Shown: piece after piece, positions 22,901 through 32,510 of the stretch
How positions within the stretch are numbered: the stretch's first letter is position 1
Layout of the letters: each line of letters begins with the position of its first letter
From: Diphasiastrum complanatum
Taxonomy: Eukaryota > Streptophyta > Lycopodiopsida > Lycopodiales > Lycopodiaceae
DNA length: 64,000 bases
Direction: 5' to 3'
Assembly: GCA_029204225.1 (NCBI GenBank)
Contig: CM055092.1
Coordinates: 63,242,622 to 63,306,621, forward strand
The notes under the pieces: model-generated
Told to the model about the DNA's origin: nothing
The model's input: the letters and a program-made list of their open reading frames with translations, nothing else
The model's database searches: none
Made by a program: the position numbers and the translations under genes

Positions 22901-22938
22901 TTGCAGATCTGCTCACAGTTCTTCAACAACCAATGTAG
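19906..22938 (+). pseudogene. Copia pol (element B): PR-INT-RT-RNase H
   Basis: Protease motif VIDLGATSHI (D-S-G expected, Ser replaced by Leu). Integrase zinc finger WHRRMYHLN...CKACQKGK, first catalytic site YSNVCG (Asp replaced by Asn), TFIDDYS, and a later part with ARCMMAQARLPSQFWAEAI and FGCVAYKHIP. Reverse transcriptase: CKWVYKKKMKLDGTIGRYKA, HQIDVKTSFLHEDL, IYGLKQASRAWY, and a catalytic box altered to FEDD where Y/F-VDD is expected. RNase H: HHYSDASWA and QSSCEAEYIAASKVANE, ending DMIADLL..LQQPM at 22938. Several stops. No 3' LTR follows. Three active-site changes show it has long been inactive. Confidence 0.9.
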
Positions 22939-23075
22939 ATCTTCAGCAACCAATGTAGATCCGTATAACAAATATTATATTCAGAAAATAGTCAGTAATG
23001 ATTTGGACACAAATTGTACTGATGAAATTGGACACAAATCAAAAACTTCAAACAGTATCAATACAAATAAACTAG

Positions 23076-23692
23076 AACTTACTTGAATGCACAGATTCTT
23101 CTTTTTCGGTAACCTCCATTGATGAAAGATCACAAATATCCTTTGTTACAAACCTCTTTCTCTTGTTAGTTTTTGTCTTTTTGTTCAACAAATCCATGTC
23201 CTTAACCAAAGATAAATAAGAGGAATGCATGGATTGAAATGCAATCTTCATCTTATCATTACTAATTGTAAAATCACGGATAGAAGATTGTAACATTTGA
23301 TTATCCTTCTTGAGAATATCATTTTCCTCTAACCAAGTTTTCAACTTTGTAGATTTTTCTTGACACTCCCTTGATATTTTCGTTAATTCATTATATTCTA
23401 TGCAATGAGTGTGCATTATCATAAGCTCTCAAATTTTCACAATAATCTAAAAGACCATTTTCGTGACACATATAGATTATCAATTGAGTCACCGAATAAA
23501 ATCAGGATGTTGCAATGAATATGGATCAATAGGATACAATGCTCTTGATGACCATAAATCTAAAGGCTTTAGCTTTGCCTCCCTATAATTGATTATATCG
23601 AAAGCTGATAATTTAGAATATTTTGAATTTCTTGTTCTAAGCGGAGCATACTCTGGTGAAAGATCCACATGAAGATGATAAAGCTTAGTCAT
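23076..23692 (-). pseudogene. Coiled-coil gene, first exon, copy 1
   Basis: Starts at MTKLYHLHVDLSPEYAP, contains LYPIDPYSLQHPDFIR, a break near 23480, a short MCHENGLLDYCENLRAYD-like stretch, then a helical heptad region (ECQEKSTKLKTWLEENDILK) and a basic tail KKTKTNKRKRFVTKDICDLS. It parallels, block by block, the exon at 29370-29986 (YPNDPTTNLCPDFK, EGNSGLLGYCQRLHD, coiled coil, KRKGKRVPMKNIDDLS). A GTAAGT donor follows at 23081-23076, about where the other copy has its donor. It is cut off downstream near 22960, next to element B. Function unknown. Confidence 0.6.
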
Positions 23693-23966
23693 CAAGAAAA
23701 AGAAAAGTAACAAAGAGCTCAGTGAAAATAACGAAGCTGGAGATGGCGCTAAACCCTGGAGATGGAGATGGTAGACACTTAGAGTTATAAAATGCCACAA
23801 TCCACTTCTTTTTTGTAATTTTTAATGTCCCAGCTACTGGACGGGAATATTTCGACTTCTCATGAATCACATTTAATTGTGGTTAAGCACTAGTGACGTT
23901 TGATGTGACTACAATAAGAGATATTCATGTGCATGTAAAGTCGTGCAAGCAGATGCATAAAGAAGT

Positions 23967-24000
23967 CATTAGGGGATATTAGAACTCAAAATGGGCCCTT
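23967..24000 (+). repeat. Left terminal inverted repeat of element H
   Basis: Begins CATTAGGGGATATTAG and ends CTCAAAATGGGCCCTT. The last 16 bases are perfectly complementary to the right end. Confidence 0.75.
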
Positions 24001-24416
24001 CGTCAAGATGTTGTTTTGACTTCCCACGCTTTCAACGCTCATGTGTCCCAAAGAATGGTGTCCATCTGTGATGAACTGTAACAGTGGTTGATGGACGAAA
24101 ATCATATTTAACTTCTCCCACCAAGTTTTTGTGGTTTTCAAATATCCCGCTGGGCAGAACAAACAATTGTGATTGGACCACATTTACTGTCCGAATACTC
24201 TTATGCTGCCCGTCTTTGTACACTCGAGGTTGATTTGACATCAATAGTCGTAAACTGTAGTTAACTAATCCTTGTAGTTTAGGAACTTCTTGTCATTCAT
24301 AGGTATACCTCTCATTCTCTTCATTCTATCTCTTATTTTGGATTGCCATTCTTAGGTTTACCTCTCAATCTCTTCATTCTCTTTGTTCTTAACTTGCGTA
24401 CACATATTTTCAACTA

Positions 24417-24984
24417 ATGGCTACACATAATCGGAGACCAAGAGGAACCATTGATGCAATCAATATTTGCAATGAAAAAAATGTAGAAGATCAATGGATA
24501 CCAAGAATATATCAATGGATCTTGATGCATCCCTCTGCAAAAGGCTCATTCCGGAAAAGAAAAAGATCGGATAACATATATAGAAGCTCTTGGAAAGGTA
24601 GGATAATGGATTTCAAAGTATCACCTGCCGGTCAATCTATCACGAAAGTTTTAGTTCAGCATGCTTATCTTCACAATGAGCTCAACATTCATGATTTGAA
24701 TCCAAATGATAGAAGAAAATGCAATTGTAAGTTTTCAAATTCAATTTCTTTAGAGCATTTTCTTTAAATTAAATTTTTCTTGTGATATTTTTGTTGGTTT
24801 TGCAGATTTGTATCCATCAAATTTTGTTGAATGGCAAACAATTCAATCGATTGCAGGAATAATTGATGTCATACATTCAGATTTCAATATTTTACAATAT
24901 AAAGGCTGTTCTCCAAAATCACTTTTAGAGTTAGGAGTTTTCTTTTATGATCACACCTATTTTCCTAATAAAAATGGTTTAGTT
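24417..24984 (+). pseudogene. Element H gene a, two exons, truncated
   Basis: Exon 1 (24417-24726) starts MATHNRRPRGTIDAINICNE, with a basic patch SFRKRKRSDN and DFKVSPAGQSITKVLVQHAY. A 79-bp intron with GTAAGT donor and TTTTGCAG acceptor (24727-24805) joins in frame to exon 2 (24806-24984): LYPSNFVEWQTIQSIAGIID and LGVFFYDHTYFPNKNGLV. Exon 2 is cut by an LTR fragment at 24985. I do not recognise the protein. The clean splice signals and open frame show it was a real gene. The basic stretch could contact nucleic acid, but that is a guess. Confidence 0.55.
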
Positions 24985-25612
24985 TGTGAAGAATTGAAAA
25001 AGATTATCTATGTTAGATATAGGGGTCTTATGTTTTTTTATAGCAAGCATCTAGGTGTAGGATGTTGATAGGAACAAATTTGGCATAGATGACAAATTAT
25101 GCATTTCCACTTGTAATGCCACTATTGAGCCAAAATAGAGTAAGAGGCTAAACTCGTGCCAATTAGAGTGTAGACAAGTGTAATGCTTTTGTTTGATGAA
25201 TTCTAAGAGGTCCAATAGGATTTAGAGGTGGAACCATGTGAGGTCCAATAGGAATTTGAGATTTGCTTGAAAATAGTCCAATAGAATTACGAGGTGCATG
25301 AATCAATGGTCCAATAGGATTCAGAGGTGTCAAAGTGTGGTCCAATCATAGTTAAGCATAGTGGTAGCTCGTGGATCTACTAGTATCATTGTACTCCTCA
25401 TTTTGGATCGAATTGATTTGGAGATTGTGTGGATTTTGAGTGTTATTGGATTTCTAGCTTTCTCTCTCTACCTGAGAGCTCATGATGATTTTCTCTCTCT
25501 ACTCGAGGAGAGAAGCTTGTTTTTACTTAGAATAATATTTGAATACTTCCCACCCATGTGAGTGAGAGTTGGAAGTGATTGAATGCATGTAGTAGTGTGT
25601 TTTTGCCATAGA
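24985..25612 (+). mobile_element. LTR fragment of the A/F copia family
   Basis: It is the reverse complement of the LTR at 58737-59476, starting at its exact end TGTGAAGAATTGAAAAAG and continuing through AGGTCCAATAGGATT repeats, GTGGTAGCTCGTGGATCTAC and AGAGAGTTGGAAGTGATTG-like blocks. It stops about 120 bases short of the other LTR end. No internal element sequence accompanies it, so it is a truncated solo LTR inserted in exon 2 of gene a. Confidence 0.85.
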
Positions 25613-25670
25613 ATCAAAGGTAGATCTTTTATTCTGAACTCCTTCGTCATTTTGTTTTCTTTCTTTCTCG

Positions 25671-25743
25671 TGATATCGAATCGACGCGCACCTTCGCCTA
25701 CAGTGCATAGTCGCATTCATTCAGGTGCGCTGAAGCGATATCA
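25671..25743. repeat. Hairpin 1, GATATCGA..CGCGCACC arms
   Basis: Left arm 25671-25692 (TGATATCGAATCGACGCGCA) pairs imperfectly with 25724-25743 (GGTGCGCTGAAGCGATATCA). Related to three other hairpins in the window. Confidence 0.75.
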
Positions 25744-25790
25744 GTCTCTTCTAATGTGTGCTCGTCCGAAAAATTTCAGTCTCATCAAAA

Positions 25791-25865
25791 CGATATCGGA
25801 TCAACGCGCACATTGTTGTTCAGTCCTCAACCAAAATCATTCAGTCGCGTTGAACCGATATCAGG
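25791..25865. repeat. Hairpin 2, CGCGTTGAACCGATATCAGG arm
   Basis: Left arm 25791-25808 (CGATATCGGATCAACGCG) pairs with 25846-25863 (CGCGTTGAACCGATATCA). It lies just upstream of an ATG at 25872. Confidence 0.75.
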
Positions 25866-25871
25866 TTCAAT

Positions 25872-27411
25872 GTGGCTAGTTCTTCCATGTCCTCAGATAA
25901 TAAACTTCTGGATTTTTTGAATGCCAATAACATTCCATCTGAGAAATTAGAGTATTTTTCCAGTATTTTTTTTGCACCCTTCGATATCAATAAGCTAGTT
26001 TATGAGAATCGTTATAATTTACTTTCTCTTCTTGCTAATTTTTTTTCAGATTATTAGTACTCCTGTTCAGGATATAGATAGTTTTTGTTTCGTTCATTTT
26101 CAAGACCTTGTGCATTCCCAACCATCCTCTAAGCATAAACACAATAGAAAGTACTCTAACCTACATGATCATTTCAAAAGAAATATATATTGTGGTATCC
26201 ACAAAAGAATATGTCGTCTTCTAATCAAAGAAATGGCTTTTGTCTTTTACAAATCTGTTGAAATTCCAGATGATGAGTCTATTGAATCTTCTACTGTTCC
26301 AATGATTGAAGCATCTGCATCTGCTCCAATTGATGTAGATGATGCAGATACTGATATAGGAGTTGAAGCCGAAGCATCTATGGCTTCATATTATCAAAAA
26401 ACTCTCCCTCGTTCTATAATCCTCTCTGATTTACTTCCATCTGCATCTCCTGTTAATCAATTAACTCTACTCGATATTCCTGTATATTTTATAAATAATG
26501 AGAGTTATATTTCCTTTAATGATATGGAAGATGTTTTGAATTTGAGAGAAGATGAAATCCTCTCAATTTTTGCACAAAATTTATCAGACTTTTTGACATT
26601 GTTGATTACACATATGATGACTTTGAAAGTGAGATAGATTATGATAAAGATGGCAATTGGAAATCTGGCAATGAGGCCTTGGAGGCCATGATTGAAAAAT
26701 CTAAAGCCTATGAATAAACTTTACCTACAAAGGAGGAATTTTTGGAATTCCAAAAAAAATGTCCCCCAAGGACTCGGTATATCCCCTCTGGAAATGTAGA
26801 GGCCATTGGAGGACATGACATTAGCAATGCAAATGTTGTGGATGGTTATGATCTAGTACATAGATATTATATTGGTATTGATATTGTTTAGTATAATTAT
26901 TTCAAACACCGTGTTAAAGTATGAGTTTGCAGTGCTACGTATCATTCTAAATTTATTTTCTTTACTCATTTACAAGATGCTATTGAAATAGATGCCTTTG
27001 GTATGAGACATGGAGGCGTCCGAGTTGTATCAGCTGGGAGAAAGGATGTGTCTCTATCTCATTATTTGAAAAACTTTCAAAATAATGAGATTTGTATATA
27101 TCATTCATCTTTTAATCCATATGCAACCACTGTCAGTATGGCCATCAAATTATTATCAGTTTGTTTAGGAGGCCATAAGTACGCAAGATGAACATATAAA
27201 ATATTTTGTGAAAAGGGATTTGGCTATTAAAATATTGGGTTATACTCTCAATGAGACTACAAAAAGATCATCTGCAATGGTCCTTTATTCGGGTTACATT
27301 GATATGAGCAAAAGGAAAAATTTAGAATTTTTGGATCCATATGAAAGGAGATTATTCCTTCATGACAATACCATCCGTCTGAATCTTGAAGAGGATGATG
27401 ATGATAATTAA
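25872..27411 (+). pseudogene. Element H gene b, decayed
   Basis: An upstream ORF (25872-26057, MASSSMSSDNKLLDFLNANN) overlaps a likely acceptor TTTTTTTTCAG ending at 26050. From 26051 the reading gives HFQDLVHSQPSSKHKHNRKY, a Cys-containing NIYCGIHKRICRLLI, an acidic linker (DVDDADTDIGVEAEAS) and NNESYISFNDMEDVLNLRED. After a frame slip at a T-run near 26592 it continues through DYDKDGNWKSGNEALEAMI, GNVEAIGGHDISNANVVDGY, MRHGGVRVVSAGRKDVSLSH and, after another slip near 27188, to an acidic end LNLEEDDDDN. The stops inside are mostly CAA/CAG/CGA transitions. The family is not recognised. Confidence 0.45.
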
Positions 27412-27440
27412 ACAATTTTCTATGATAGATTTTTGATATA

Positions 27441-29986
27441 TTACAAGGATCTCTCTTTTGTTATGAATTTGAATGCCTTTCGAAAAATCGTAACACTTGG
27501 CGAGTTTTTAGCTTGATATCTAAATTGTGCTCTTCTATAAAGCCACTGAAAAAGTTGAACTAAATATTTATTTCTTGAATTGTGTCCTCCATGATTTGTA
27601 GCTCTATGAAATGCTCCTCTTGCTTGCCAATGAGATTTTTCCATGCCTTGTAATGACCAGATACTTAAGCTCCCATATTCCTTTGCAAAATAAGTTGCAT
27701 GATGAAGAAGGATGTGCTGCAAACAAGAGTTTTGATTAGTTACATCAGCAAAAAAAAATGTAAGCCTAAATGATATAAGTACCTGATAATGATATAGATT
27801 AGCACCATGTAATGTGTAACGTTGTCTTTTCCCCAACAATCATGTACAGATTTTACAAATGTGGTGCAATGATTTTGCAAAGTCCTCATATCTTCTGGTG
27901 ATAGGTTTTCTTTCTTGATAACACCTATTCTCTCCAAATTTCGTATCTCACACTTGATTCTTTGCATGTGTGATTGGATAAGAATCTTCTTGTTTTAGAA
28001 CCTCCAATTGATGGCTTATTAGGAACGTTTCCTTTTTTTCGGAGAGTGTCACTTTTTTCAATCATGACATTCCCTTTATGTAGTCCTCATTTGACGGAAC
28101 TATTTTCAACCTCCTAATTGTTGTTTTAGTCACAGACTCCGATTTATGATTCCATGCTAGGAGAATATGCAAGTAAATAAGTTTTTCAATAATATGAACC
28201 TCAGCATGCAATGTGCATATGTGAACATTTTTTAATGGAATTGGCGGAACACTTTTCATATTTGGATCTTCAGCTTCTCGTGTTGGGCCAGTGTTTGATC
28301 ATCCCAAATTCATATTGTAGCAATCCTTCATGCAATAAAGACATGGATGCTTTGATGTTGCCCCATGAGAGACATTATACATACATTTTAATGTTTTCAA
28401 ATCCCTTGCAAGGTGTCATTGAATTTGAAAACTTCCATCATTTTTTACAGTAAATTTCTCACCCTCCAAATGTCTCTTTATAATCTCACCATAATTTGTT
28501 CTTGAAAATATCCATGAAAGTATTTTATAGTCCATTTCAAGACCCGTAGAGAAGCAAGTAATGCATGACATGTCAATAAAAAATGACAAGGTATGAAATG
28601 TTAATAAAGATACTTTAAATGAAAATTGAAATGTATACTTGGAATGCCGCCAAACACCCGATTGAACACTAAACGTTCGATCATCTGTATCTGAAATTTT
28701 GTTCATCAAAGTGAGACTCACTTATTCCAACTTTTGACCTTTGATGATTTCAGATTCATCCAATTTTATTACAATAATGATCTTTCCATATACTTGATAT
28801 TCGTCTAGTTTATAGAATCGAATAATTATTACAATCATTTGTAATTGAGCTCACCATATTCTGATTTGTATAATCCAGTTATATGAAGGGGTTGGCCAAC
28901 TACTTTGAACATTCCGTCATTATAATAATTTCTTGCTAATCTTACCCGATATGGATGCGGAAGATAAGTTTTCTTCACTATCACTTGAGAAAAAGTTTCT
29001 CTAACTATTCTAAAAAAAGCAGAATAAGCATTTCTGCTAATTCCAGAAACGTCACATGCACCTACAATCACATTTGCATCCAAGTATGATTGAATCTTAA
29101 TCAAAACAGTCTCTGTAATTACATTTTTCATTTTTTCAAACTGAGTATTTTTCATCATTTCCTTTGCTGACTTTCTTGGTAAAACATGACTTAAAGATGA
29201 TCCAATGGATGAACAATCCGTTAAATAGTTCTTTGCCACCAAACATGACCTGCATCAAACATATGAAACTCAAGTTATGTTTAATATTTAAAATAATCCA
29301 TGTTATCAAGTGCAAATCAAATTTAAATGACATTTACAAATCAAATAAACAGTTTATATGAAAACATACTTAAATGTTCGAATTCTTTTTTTCTGATTGC
29401 CGCTATGTGTAGATAAGTCATCAATATTCTTCATCGGTACTCTCTTTCCTTTTCTCTTTATCATTATCTTTTTGATAACTTTTATATCAACAACAAATTT
29501 TAAAATCTCGGATCGCAACTTTTCCATGGATTCTAACATTTCTTGGTTTGATCCCCGAAGAGTAGTGACTGTAGCATTCAACTCTGACATAGCATTCTTG
29601 AGTGCATTGTTTTCAGCACTAGTGTGTTGCACATAATCAAGCAATTGCTGATTTGCACGTTGCAATTGTTGATTAGCAAACTGTAATTGTTGATTAAGAC
29701 AAGATATGCTATGCATTCCAATATCATGCAACCTTTGACAATATCCAAGTAATCCGCTATTTCCTTCACATACAAATTTGAGAAGATGAGTTACGGACTT
29801 AAAATCTGGACACAAATTGGTAGTTGGATCATTAGGATAAATTGATCCATCCACCCACATATTCATATGATTATTCATTCTCAATTCTCTAAGTATTGCA
29901 GCAACATTCTCTACAACATTCGAATTTTTCTTAATAATTGGAGTGCATTCCATAGGAAGAGCAACATGCAAATGGAATATTGCCAT
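27441..29986 (-). pseudogene. Element H gene c, multi-exon orphan protein
   Basis: Exon 1 (29370-29986): MAIFHLHVALPMECTP, a coiled coil with LNQQLQFANQQLQRANQQLL, and a basic tail. The GTATGT donor and GATGCAG acceptor (29369-29250) join in frame to exon 2 (about 28855-29249; AYSAFFRIVRETFSQV, HPYRVRLARNYYNDGMFKV). Later exons carry ARDLKTLKCMYNVSHGATS then HPCLYCMKDC, VHICTLHAEVHIIEKL and, past a CAG/GTACTT donor and TTTGCAG acceptor (about 27840-27721), SLQGMEKSHWQARGAFHRAT. Isolated TGA codons replace expected R, W or Q. The order of CxxC, LHA..EKL and QG(M/L)EK..TNH blocks resembles orphan proteins I recall in other eukaryotes. This is recollection, not a search. Biochemical role unknown. 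Confidence 0.5.
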
Positions 29987-30368
29987 TGTTGAAAGCTACA
30001 ATTCGTAAATGCTTCAAACTCAACATGAATAGTTCTAGCATACCTTACTTTTGTAATGTTTATGTCGCGTTGAAAAATCGTCCTGCCTCATATTTCACTA
30101 TAAGCATACAGTGATTTCAAAAGTTCTGCTACTCCTACTTCAGTTTTTGCATTGAGCACACCAAGATTTTCAGTCTTAAAGCTCTAGTCTCGAATTTTGG
30201 AATGAGCATGAAGAGAAGTTATTACATCTCATGCTTAACTAACTATTGTCTGAAGTTAACCATACCAGTTAAACGTCGGGCAAGGCCGGAAACTCAAAAT
30301 ACGACGACCAAAAATTATCGGTTCGTATTCTCTCTCTACGTAATCTCTCTCTAAAGTGAAATTTCTTA

Positions 30369-30402
30369 AAGGGCCCATTTTGAGCCCATATTTTCCCTAA
30401 TG
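30369..30402 (-). repeat. Right terminal inverted repeat of element H
   Basis: Reads AAGGGCCCATTTTGAG then TTTTCCCTAATG on the plus strand, complementary to 23967-24000 at 28 of 34 positions. Confidence 0.75.
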
Positions 30403-30461
30403 TAGAAAATTATATTTTGATTATTTTAGTGTTATTTTTCTCTATCTTACATGGCATTTCT

Positions 30462-30488
30462 TATCGGGCCCATATTTTCACTAATGAC
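30462..30488 (-). repeat. Partial second copy of the H terminal repeat
   Basis: CTTATCGGGCCCATATTTTC followed by ACTAATG repeats the outer part of the right end with an internal deletion. It is preceded by CATTTCTTA, like the ATTTCTTAAA before the main copy. Confidence 0.55.
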
Positions 30489-30529
30489 ATATTGTAGGGT
30501 GTAGCAAGTAGGTGGTGAGCAACCCTCCG

Positions 30530-30878
30530 TCTGTCAAAAGGGTTAGAACACTAAGATAGGATTCTAACTTAGCCAAGTTGCTAGATCTAGATGCTTTCTA
30601 CTTTCCTCTAACACTACCCCACTCTAACACTAAACACATCCACAAATCATGATTGAGAGTGAAAAAGAGAGAGAGAGAGATAGAAAGAGTAGAGAAGGAG
30701 GGAGAAAGAGTAATTTATGGTGTAAGAAGAAGCACACCCCACCTACCACCATTTGACTTTTGACTAATCCAAAAAACTTAGTAACTTAAATTTAACTTAA
30801 ACTTTGGCCTCTAATATCATTTTTAAAGTCTAGTTTATTCCAAAAAGATTATTTACAAGTGCTCATTGGGCCATGGGC
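30530..30878. other. No gene seen
   Basis: AT-rich spacer with a GAGAGAGAGAGA run near 30670. Nothing else recognised. Confidence 0.4.
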
Positions 30879-31330
30879 TTACGCACACAGGATGCCACGA
30901 CCCTTGCATCTTATCTCTACTAATTTTGGCATTTTATTTATTTTCAACCATGACGAAAATACCCCCAACACATATGCGTTGGTTGACTCTTCTTCAGATG
31001 AATAGCTTTGATTGACTTCATTTTTTAGAGTAAGTAGTCTTGATGTATTATTGGGTTCATCGGTTACTTGTAATGTGTCCCAAGCCTCCTTTGATGTCGT
31101 AGCTCCTTTCAACTCCTAGATCAGTTAACTAGACACATTCATATTAATGATGTGTAGAACTAGGCTTGCTCTTTTGTCAAACTTGATTAATTCTTGTGCT
31201 TCTTGACGCCTTTCCACCACATCTAGCACAATGAATCAAATGATGTATTACCCTACTAACCTTCTAAATAGAGTCATTAGAAGATGTCTGTCACTTGACT
31301 CCAGATCAATGTTGCCAAGTAGAGTGATTT
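30879..31330 (-). pseudogene. Copia gag fragment
   Basis: Decayed UBN2-type gag: FDKRASLVLHIINMNVSS, then stops, then KGATTSKEAWDTL, NNTSRLLTLKNEV and EEESTNAYVLG. The order and spacing match the gags of elements A and F. It ends in unrelated sequence near 30930. The primer site at 31806 lies on its 5' side, so both belong to one element. Confidence 0.75.
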
Positions 31331-31805
31331 TGACTAGTGTGAGTAATTTAGATCAAATTTGATGAAACAATGATGATGTATAAATCCTAATATTTTGCTT
31401 CCAAAAAGCACTCTATAGGTGTTATGTATCAGATCTTAAACACATATAAGAAATCAAATTAGGTCAAGAAAATATGGATTTGCAACCACCCCTCTACTCA
31501 CTTGGCAATTCCATGAAGATTGTTAACAAAACAATCTACCAATTTGATGTAAATCACTATCAAATGTAAATCATCTTTTGATATGGCATATGTTGATAAC
31601 ATAAAAATAAAATAATAAGAATAGGAAAAGAATGAGATTATGTCTCATTTAAAGCAAATTCCACTATGAAAAAGTGTTGATGCCTTTGCTTGAGAGAAAT
31701 TCACCAAAATTGCCTTCCTTGCCTCTCGATTTGGAGCTTGTCTTTGAACGTTGCACAAACTCAAAATGAATCACCTAAAATAATCTTGGAGAATCGATAG
31801 CCAAA

Positions 31806-31817
31806 GCTTTGATATCA
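31806..31817 (-). promoter_or_regulatory. Degenerate tRNA-Met primer binding site
   Basis: The minus strand reads TGATATCAAAGC against the canonical TGGTATCAGAGC (two transitions). TG follows on the plus strand at 31819, as expected for an LTR edge. An LTR remnant of unknown length (about 31819-31930) follows. Confidence 0.5.
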
Positions 31818-32226
31818 TGTGAAAGTTTCATATACTAAGAGAAACCATAAGTGCCAAGATCTAATTTTACTTTTTATGATTTATGCCATATGGTGTTGTT
31901 GTTGGCCTGCCTTTATTCTCTCTCTACTTCTTGCAATGTGAATGAACATCTTCTTTACTGCGGCTAATGTCATTGCCATGGAAACTTCTTTCGACTTATC
32001 CTCAAAACACTTGCCATTTTTAAAGCTTCCCAATTTTTTTCAAAACTATTACCCACAAAAGGGTTTATATGCTTGTATTAAAAATGGTCAATTTTTTTTT
32101 ATACTACTTTTTGAGAAAACATGCCAGTTCCATTCAAATACTTTGAAGTTTGCCAATTTCCAAGCACTGGCTGCAGTTTCACAGCATCCACAAGCACTCT
32201 ACGTTTTCTTGAAACTTGCTCCCAAA

Positions 32227-32247
32227 CCCCCCCCCCCCCCCCCCCCC
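32227..32247. repeat. Poly-C run
   Basis: About 20 consecutive C, followed by a second C-rich run near 32263. Low complexity; the ORFs across it are not genes. The length may also be affected by sequencing error. Confidence 0.8.
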
Positions 32248-32510
32248 AACTTGCTCCCAAAACCCCCCCACCCACATTTTCCAACATCAATGGCAATTTG
32301 AAAAACTGAGAAAGGTCTTTCTGGCTCTTTCTTCACAATTTAAGCTTCAGAAGGAATAAAATGGCAACAAAACTATCTTCTTGGATTTTATACTGTATGA
32401 GATGATCTTGTCTTACGCTACTTGAAGAACGAAATGGTGACAAATAACTTTGTTGGGAGTAGTGTATAAATGATAGAATCTAGCGACAGAATGATCACCT
32501 CGAGAGAACT

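Larger units (their letters stand above)
23967..30402. mobile_element. Candidate TIR-bounded element H, unclassified
   Basis: 6,436 bp bounded by 34-bp inverted repeats (28 of 34 identical). Inside are two plus-strand gene remnants (24417-24984; 26051-27411) and, facing them, a multi-exon minus-strand gene (27441-29986). An LTR fragment (24985-25612) interrupts the first gene. No known transposase motif (hAT, MULE, CACTA, PIF/Harbinger, mariner) is seen. No clear target duplication flanks the ends (AAGT left, TAGA right), so the exact termini may differ by a few bases. A related end at 52810-52843 supports mobility or at least repetition. Treating this as a transposon is inference from the inverted repeats and repeated parts. 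Confidence 0.55.

Noticed and set aside
31942-32309. ORFs ending in proline runs
   Set aside because: The proline-rich end is the poly-C tract. The upstream part has no family resemblance.
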